From contig KQ965806.1 in NCBI GenBank assembly GCA_001574975.1, positions 79,590-143,589 of the forward strand: 64,000 bases of DNA. The letters are read 5' to 3'. This document shows, one piece after another, positions 57,881 through 64,000 of this stretch. Within the stretch, counting starts at the first letter, position 1, and every line of letters begins with the position of its first letter. A program made the position numbers and the translations under genes. The notes under the pieces are model-generated. The model did not search any database, was not told the DNA's origin, and saw nothing but the letters and a program-made list of their open reading frames with translations. This DNA is from Gonapodya prolifera JEL478. Lineage: Eukaryota; Monoblepharomycota; Monoblepharidomycetes; Monoblepharidales; Gonapodyaceae.

Positions 57881-58885
57881 CGAAGGGGAGGAGGGGGCGA
57901 CGGGAACTGAGGCGTAGATGCGGCAGGATACCGGCGATACGGGAGGAGGCCGCCAGGTGGATCGATTAGTGGTCGAACGATTTTTGGATTATCACCCAGG
58001 CAAGTGCTGCAAATCGAAAACAATACAATAACGTCTGGCGCGGTTGAAGGCACTACAAAACTAGATTCCGCATCGAAGGAATTCCTATTGAATGTTGATA
58101 CTCACGGAACTGGGAGTCCTGTATCTAATGGAGCTCGTTGCTATTGAACTCGCCCCAAGAGCGCCTCAGACCCCTATTGAACAAGCCATAATTTGCCATA
58201 CCAACGTTCAGAGGATTGACCTTCGCATCAGCGATAACTCTGTTTGGGCGATGAACCAGCCCGCGACAGCGTTTTCGCACATTTCTCGTTCCGTTCCAGA
58301 TCACAAGCGATTTTTGGTCTTTCAACAAGTGTTCCTTACGTTTCATTTCGGTTCCGCTGCCAATTTTCTTTTAATCGTATCAGACTTTCGTGGACGCGCT
58401 TTTCAAGTGCGCCCCGGGGCATTTATTGTTCCAAGTCGAGGAAGCTAGCCATGCGTACCGCGCCATCGCAAGGGGATCGTTGAGAGCCGTTTGTGAGGCG
58501 ACGACTTCTGCTGAGATTGGAGTTTGGAGCGGAATTGGAGTGGAAGAACAATCAACGAGGGCTCACTGCAATCGACAGCTCCTTTTGTCCAGTGGGCTAG
58601 GTTTTCGTGCTGGCCGAACAGAAAAACACATGATTTGACTCGTACGCGCCACTATGAGCGTCGGACGTCGGTCGCAAGTGTGGCCAGCTGTCCGATCGAT
58701 GGTTGCTCTGGCGAAGAAGAATGCCAGATAGGCTTGAGCGTGAATTCGATGTGATATCGTCGTCCAACGCGAAGTGTTACTGCACTTTTTGTGGAAGGAG
58801 CTGCGAGCATCGATAAAAAATCAGGAACAAAGTCAATCGCTTGAACATTGCAACAATGCAGCTCTAGCTCCCAACGCATTGAATT
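57881..58885. other. No recognised gene
   Basis: About 1 kb between the oxidase-like gene and the 3' end of the next minus-strand gene. Minus-strand frames such as AIDFVPDFLSMLAAPSTKSA (about 58800) are open and look protein-like but I can neither connect nor name them. They could be exons of an unrecognised gene. Confidence 0.35.
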
Positions 58886-59766
58886 TCAGTCTCCCTTCCG
58901 TGCCTGCTGCTGCTGCCCTCCACCACCACCGGCACCGTTTCCAAAGAGAATGTGCGCTACTGACGGACGTCTTGTATTCTGCGACTTTGCGTGGGTTGTG
59001 TGGTGTTCCCTCTCCTCCTCGATTCTGTAGAAAAGAGTGCTGGATTCCGAGTCAAGCGAAGTATGGCACTCGAGCTAAAACACGGAAACTCACCCATCGT
59101 CTTGTTGCTGAACGCTTTCCTTTGGTATCATCCCGTCTTCGTTCACCGCCACCAGCCACAGGAACAGCCACTCGAAGAGAGCGTTGGTCCTGAATGCCAG
59201 AAGGAAGACGATATCTCGTAACTTCATCAAATTCGTCACACAAGAGACGAGAGACATCACATACCACCCAACAACGTCTCCGACGTTCCGTTGTCCACGT
59301 ATCATTCGCAAGATGTCTCCGGGGTACAGACCTTCCTGGTTGATAGCCGCGTATTATGAGAAGATTTCCTCGAACTTCTGAGGCACGAACTAATGACGAG
59401 TGGTTCCATGTATCACTCATGACGTTCCGCGCCATATATCAAAGTAAGTATTTCGTTCCCAACTCACCCGACCCTCCGTATTATAGACCTCGGTATCACT
59501 TCCATGTTTCGCACGGTGAATGTTCTTCAAGTAGATCGGCAATAGCGGATGTGGGACCCAACTGTCTTGCGTCCACCAACCAAGAAAGCCGATCACGAGC
59601 CCCGCAAGAGAAGAAACAATAACGTTGAATCCAAGGGCTCTGAAACCTAGACAAAGTGTTTCGTAACTCTGTGAACCTGTTCCCAAAATGAATACTGGGC
59701 GTTGCGAGGGGCTTGGGCGAGCTCCCTCACAAGTTGCTGTGGCCAACCTTTGGCACCACGATTCAT
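58886..59766 (-). CDS. Unrecognised multi-pass membrane protein
   Basis: The start at 59766 gives MNRGAKGWPQQLVRELAQAP and RNAQYSFWEQVHR, followed after an intron by a membrane segment (GFNVIVSSLAGLVIGFLGWW) and TQDSWVPHPLLPIYLKN. A further exon has QEGLYPGDILRMIRGQRN and a second hydrophobic block (VVGWYVMSLVSCVTNLMKLR, DIVFLLAFRTNALFEWLFLW, LVAVNEDG). A GTGAGT intron links VQQQDDG to TLFYRIEEEREHHTTHAKSQ and a glycine/glutamine-rich end (NGAGGGGGQQQQARKGD) at 58886. Three or so membrane segments are likely. I do not recognise the family. One junction, near 59360, is not resolved (a TAA precedes YAAINQEG), so an exon boundary or a break lies there. Confidence 0.45.
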
Positions 59767-59859
59767 CAAATCCGGAAGCTTTTGGACTTCACCCAGCTGT
59801 TGGACTTCACCCTCTTAGCGTAAACTAGAATCTGGCGATTTATATATGAATGTAAACTG

Positions 59860-60010
59860 CTACAAATTAAGTTCCGACTTTGATCCTCACCCTCGCTCGC
59901 TCATCTCGTTCCCCTCGTCTCGCTCGTTTCTCCGGTCACTTGGCGTGACCTCTCGGATCTCCCTCTCTCGGCTCACTCTCGTACTCGTCTCTCGCACGCC
60001 TTCCGCGTGC
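59860..60010. repeat. Pyrimidine-rich CTCG low-complexity tract
   Basis: The plus strand is dominated by CTC, TCG and CTCG units (for example CCCTCGTCTCGCTCGTTTCT). It lies about 100 bases upstream of the start of the membrane-protein gene, so it may be promoter or 5' leader sequence of that gene (purine-rich in the transcript sense). No coding function is evident. Confidence 0.5.
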
Positions 60011-60131
60011 TCACGGCCACACCCAGCCAGCCTCGCCCGCTCCCCCTGACAGCGTTACCTCGGTATGTGTCCCACGGCCACAAAACTCCGCTTCCAGTCC
60101 GATCAAAGTACTCAGCATGCTGTTGAAGAAC

Positions 60132-60660
60132 CTAAAGGTCCTTTTTGGTCTTGGGGTGGAAGGGTTGTCCGTCCGGGTGTGCCGCGTCGGGAGCCACCGT
60201 GGCTCTTGGTCTGCCCGGATCCATGAGCTGTCGTGATAAGTGGGCGGGAATCCGGCGCTCGGAAGTGACGGTGGACCCAACGGCGGTTGTCTGTGAAAGA
60301 TTGGATTTGGCATCATCACTCTGATTTGAAATGTTGTGAAAAGCTTTGAGTCACCTTGATCTCTTCAGATGCCGCACTATACGTAGATGGTATCGGAGTT
60401 ATCGGTGTCCCCAGAACAGGAGTTGTCTCGTCTTCTTGTTTTGATTCGATGAGGTTGCCCGCATCCAAACCAAAGACGCTTTGCTGTGAAATTGATGGGC
60501 GAAACCAAGATACTGAGAAGTCTTCGTCAACCACCTGTTAAGGTACTCACCTGCATTTTCGTGGTGTTTTCTCCTTCAGTCAAAGAAAGTGTGACGTTCC
60601 TTTCCACAGTTTCGCCGCAATCTTCGATGATATCATATTCAACAACAGTTCAAATTTTTT
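60132..60660 (-). CDS. Unrecognised protein, 3' part resolved
   Basis: Three exons join in frame: one containing DIIEDCGETVERNVTLSLTE and ENTTKMQ (about 60650-60553, donor GTGAGT), then QSVFGLDAGNLIESKQEDET and IPSTYSAASEEIK (60483-60355), then SDDAKSNLSQTTAVGSTVTS and a basic end HPKTKKDL (60320-60132). The final part is polar and probably disordered. The 5' end was not resolved; minus-strand frames up to about 61060 (for example TIHFPGQKMQPTFAKDSYIA) may belong to it. A divergent DUF7918 gene starts at 61070. I assign no function. Confidence 0.4.
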
Positions 60661-61069
60661 TAAAGGTTCCCGATGTAGCATTTGATGTCTTCTAGTGGAC
60701 GAGCTTTTATCGTTCCACAAAACAATTCAATCGCATTATGTTCAACGGAATTGACCCGCGAAGACGATGTCTCTCTCTCGTAATGTCCACCTACCACCAC
60801 AAAAATCCAGCTCCATTTAGTGTCATCCTTTTCCCTTTGTCGCATTTGCAGCCATGGAGGAGACCGAGAATGGGGACTGAGTGTCTTCGGAAGTAAGGCT
60901 TCCAAATTAAAAACAAGGCTTTGGCAATATAAGAGTCTTTTGCAAATGTAGGCTGCATTTTTTGGCCTGGAAAGTGTATCGTTCTCATTGACTCTATGAA
61001 TCAACTGCTTCTTTTCCCAAGCACCTTGCATACTCGAGCTTTGGTCCAGCGAGCCACACATTCGCGATT

Positions 61070-62360
61070 ATGCCCAGCATCGGTGGATACACGGCGAGCG
61101 TCCTGATCGAGGGAACTCCCGCTCCGGAGTACTGTGTCACAATTACGACGGTGAGTGGCCAGACGCGCCCGAGTCAGCGCAAGGCTCAAACGAACGTCAA
61201 TCTCCCCGCTTACTAGGACCACACGACTGGCCAGCCGCGTGCAACGGCTTACATCGAGAGCAAATCCGAGCAAGATTTCTCGGTCAAGTTCGAGGGCACC
61301 AATCCAACCTCAGGGATGCACTCAATCACTGCGAAACTGGTTTGTAACGACTCAACAACCTCTCCACTGTGATTACAGACTTCACAGCGGCGCAATCTGC
61401 CATCAGACGGTCGATGCCGAACGCGTCGTTGCGATTAACGCACAGCAACCGAACATATCACTTCACTTTCTTGGAAAACCTGCACCTGGCGGCTACAAGG
61501 CAATGGCGTTTCGCGTCCCGAAGCTCGTGTCGGACGACGATGTCGGGGGTGCCGAACTTCTTGCTGTGCAGAGGGAAAAGGGCGTGTGCGTTAATCTTCT
61601 CCGTTGAGCCTCTGACTCGATCGGTACTGTTGAAGATTGACGATTTTTAGAGATGCTGGCGCAATCCGGGTAGAAGTCTGGCGAGAGATTGTCACTTCTG
61701 CCCCGTATCACTATCCCATGACTGCTGATGCTTCAAGCAGCAACGAGCTCAAGATCCACGAGAAGGCAAAGAAGGCTACGTTGATTAGTCACGCAACTGG
61801 GTAGGCCCATTAAGTTTCCGACCCGAAGGAGCCATAATAACTCCTTTAAACAAGCTTCGGTAAGCTACTTCCTTCGAATGCCCCTGAAACTCGAATCCAT
61901 ACACAGAAATTGGATCCATGGCCGAGTAAGTTCTTCCACTACTCAGATGACGCCAGTGGGATATATAACCATCAATTTCGTTACAGTTGCGACCTTTATA
62001 TTCCTCTACCGCTCTCGCGCTCTCCTCTCCGTCATGGAAGGCGTCGACTTACCTCCCGAAATCGAACCAGCTCTCACACAAACGAGCGGCTCTTCTCAGG
62101 CCGCATCGTCGTCCACTCCATCAGAACCGTCGCGGAAAAGCACGGGAAACGGAGGACCCTCAACCTCATCAAAACGAGGCCGAGACGCGACACCCGGATC
62201 CGCAAGTGACAACATTTCCGCTCGCCTACCGGTAGTGGTCGACGTAGACGCCCTCCCAGACACACCGAATCTGAAACGAGTGAAGATGGAGGTGAAAGTA
62301 GAAGGCGGTACGAGCCGGCCGGCAGCTGGGTATGTGGTGGACTTGACGGGCGACGATTGA
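61070..62360 (+). CDS. DUF7918-family fungal protein
   Basis: Exon 1 (61070-61150) reads MPSIGGYTASVLIEGTPAPE, YCVTITT. Exon 2 (61217-61339) reads TAYIESKSEQDFSVKFEGTN. Further exons give HQTVDAERVVAINAQQPNIS, GGYKAMAFRVPKLVSDDDV, AGAIRVEVWREIVTSAPYHY and ELKIHEKAKKATLISHATG. The last exon reads TFIFLYRSRALLSVMEGVDL. The sequence of elements (an edge-strand start, YI.S...F.V, VD....G, FKF..L..DDD, G.I.V.VWR, HE.SKKA, FRYR....L...G) matches DUF7918, a fungal family of unknown function. The C-terminus is serine-rich with a basic patch (SKRGRD) and ends VVDLTGDD, which resembles a SUMO-interaction motif. The boundary between exons 2 and 3 (about 61340-61390) is uncertain. Confidence 0.7.
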
Positions 62361-62602
62361 GGCGGAAGATTTGTGGTGTGTGGGATGTTGTATATACGGG
62401 GCGGCACCTTGCATGTATATAGGGATGCTATTTTCTGGAATGTAGTTCAAGTATTGAAGTTGAAGTGTAAACTGAACCTTGGCATCGTAAATTTTGATCC
62501 CGCTTGTCGTATTTACAGTGTTCTCGTGTACGATTCAACCTATTTAAATAGTGTACGTAGTCGTAGCGATACGCCCATCGAAAAGCTTTCCTTCAAAGTG
62601 CA

Positions 62603-64000
62603 CTACACTTCTGCAACCGCTCCACTTCTCAGCTCGTCCAAGATGCGATAGCACTCCGAAATTTGCCTTGCCTTTAGGACGAGATTCGAATTAGCAAATA
62701 TAAGAACTTCACTGGACGTAAAATCAACTCACCACTCCACCTCCTGCGCCATTTCCCATTCCTTCCCACAACGCCTCAAGCTCTTCCAGCTTCAACTTAT
62801 ACGGCACCTCCTCCCTCTCTTCCATCTTACACCTCCATCTCCTCAACTCACCCAAACACATCCGCATCGTTTCCACCTGGTTCCGCACAACTTTTGCACG
62901 TGGGTCTTCCTTCGTCAAGCGATCCTCAAAAGTTTTCGTGACGTTGGAGGTGGGTGATGGGGCGGATTCGCCTTCGGCTTCGAGGTGACATGTGAGATGG
63001 TGTACGAGGCGGTAGGATTTGTGCAGGATGGCGTGCAGGACGGCTTGCCCCGGAGGGATTGTAGCAGGGGATTGTGGGGCTGGGAAGGCGTTGTTATGTC
63101 GCATTGAGTCGAGGGTACGCTGAGGAGGACGGTGTTTCCGGAATAACTCAGCTTATCGCATGGAGCCAAAAATTTGGTGCATAAGGAAGCTCACCAGTTC
63201 ATCCTGGATAGCGGTGAGATCGGTTTCTTTGAGAGACCATTTGTGGGTCAAGAAGAGCGTTTCGAGTTTCGCTCGTATTCTAGAATGGTTAATGTGTCAG
63301 TCTGCGGTTCGAAACCCCACAACCCATTGATTGTACTCGCCGTATCAGCTTCTCATATATTTCGCGAAGGGGGCTATCTCCCACGACAACGTCACGAGAC
63401 TCGAGCAGGTCGTGTGCCACGTCAAAACACTTTCGGTGACGAACGAGAATGTGCCAGTGAATTATCTCCCGGAGGTTTCAGCTGACGGAATATGTATCAC
63501 TCACGCGTTCGAGTAAATCAACAACCAAGGCTTGCCCGGAGATAACTTCTCCAGCTAAATCAACGTACTTCCCCTCTATTCGTGCCGAGTCAATTTCTCT
63601 GAGCTCTTCCTGTCGGTGCGACGTAGGGTTGGACTCGTACATCTGTCAATGTAACATCGACAATTCACCTGTATCTCACCAACGACTGCCAAGTCCCATG
63701 ATCCAGGATCCTTCAGTTTGCTGAGTCGTACCAAGTCTCGGTGGAGGTGAACGAGACGAGTATGCACTGGGATAAGAGCGGGATGCAGCAGGGTGAGGGA
63801 CAGTTGAAGAGGTACGAGCAGCGTTTCTGAAGGTTCGAGGATGGTTCATAGCCGGGTCAGGGGACGTTGCAGAGACTCCTTTGAAAATCCCAAACAACAC
63901 CCACCGCAATTTTCGGCAGTTGCCTCTACCACAGCGACTCCTTGCAAAGCGCACAGGCGCAACCTGGTTTCAGAGTCGTTATGGGTATCGGCCGCCCTCG
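62603..64000 (-). CDS. Unrecognised helical protein, truncated by the window edge
   Basis: Exons read on the minus strand join in frame: LSKLKDPGSWDLAVVGEIQ (about 63730), MYESNPTSHRQEELREIDSA and RIEGKYVDLAGEVISGQALV (about 63640-63510), LREIIHWHILVRHRKCFDVA and HDLLESRDVVVGDSPLREIY (about 63475), RIRAKLETLFLTHKWSLKET (about 63280), then RTLDSMRHNNAFPAPQSPAT through FEDRLTKEDPRAKVVRNQVE (63120-62733) and a last exon RQISECYRILDELRSGAVAE (62671-62603). Strong donors (GTGAGC, GTGAGT) and acceptors support the joins. The whole is alpha-helical with coiled-coil character near the end. I do not know the family. Further 5' exons probably lie past 63800 and beyond the window. Confidence 0.5.

Noticed and set aside
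63270-63320. Possible tRNA (GGTTCGAAACC resembling a B box, with an A-box-like TGGTTAATG upstream)
   Set aside because: No acceptor stem or anticodon arm can be formed around it, and it lies where an intron of the minus-strand gene is expected.
1-64000. Virus-derived or LTR elements
   Set aside because: No reverse transcriptase, integrase, capsid or envelope motifs and no long terminal repeats were noticed on either strand.

Overview
This window looks like nuclear DNA of a fungus, most likely an early-diverging (chytrid-type) lineage. The genes are intron-rich, with mostly 50-150 nt GT-AG introns and at least one probable GC-AG intron. The products are typically fungal: a fungal-specific transcription-factor regulatory domain, a DUF7918 protein, a spherulin-4-like protein, a monopolin Csm1/Pcs1 subunit and an AAT-type permease relic. 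An ankyrin/coiled-coil/SH3 protein and a FkbM methyltransferase fit a chytrid, but the lineage is my inference. There is one 42-base assembly gap (25820-25861) and one ambiguous base (28887).

Layout. 1-1858 is gene-poor and strongly CpG-depleted. 1859-3591 carries a secreted dienelactone-hydrolase-like gene. 3852-10268 is a head-to-tail duplication of a fungal regulatory gene: the first copy reads through seven exons (807 aa), the second has two frame differences and an in-frame stop. 10.6-15.2 kb holds a permease relic, a helix-turn-helix fragment and one unrecognised gene. 15.2-18.2 kb has a THEM6-like thioesterase gene (+) and a membrane-anchored FkbM methyltransferase (-). 18.2-28.9 kb is the unstable part: two housekeeping genes, ZCCHC9 (-) and ribosomal protein P1 (+), share a short divergent promoter and sit among diverged repeats, tandem duplications and decayed copies of the 3' end of ZCCHC9 with its downstream flank.

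28.9-34.1 kb carries two convergent genes for surface or secretory-pathway proteins: a probably GPI-anchored periplasmic-binding-protein-like protein and a type II membrane spherulin-4-like protein. 34.5-38.4 kb encodes Csm1/Pcs1 and a METTL21/Efm6-type lysine methyltransferase. 38.6-41.5 kb holds a decayed zinc-finger gene, a small relic, and an intact BRCT protein resembling Rap1/TERF2IP; the relic matches that protein's C-terminus. Then follow the ankyrin-SH3 gene, a gene-poor stretch, a mitochondrial pyruvate dehydrogenase kinase divergent from the Prp28 splicing helicase, a major-facilitator transporter, a bZIP factor, a probably broken pyridoxamine-oxidase-like flavoprotein gene, an unrecognised membrane protein, a partly resolved small gene, a DUF7918 protein and an unrecognised helical protein cut by the window end.

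Most genes are independent housekeeping or regulatory units; I see no biosynthetic cluster, virus or CRISPR array. The signals most worth following are the repeated copying and CpG decay of the ZCCHC9 3' end, the regulatory tandem pair that lacks a recognisable zinc cluster, and the Rap1-like BRCT protein with its C-terminal relic. Exon boundaries were read by eye from splice consensus and frame continuity.
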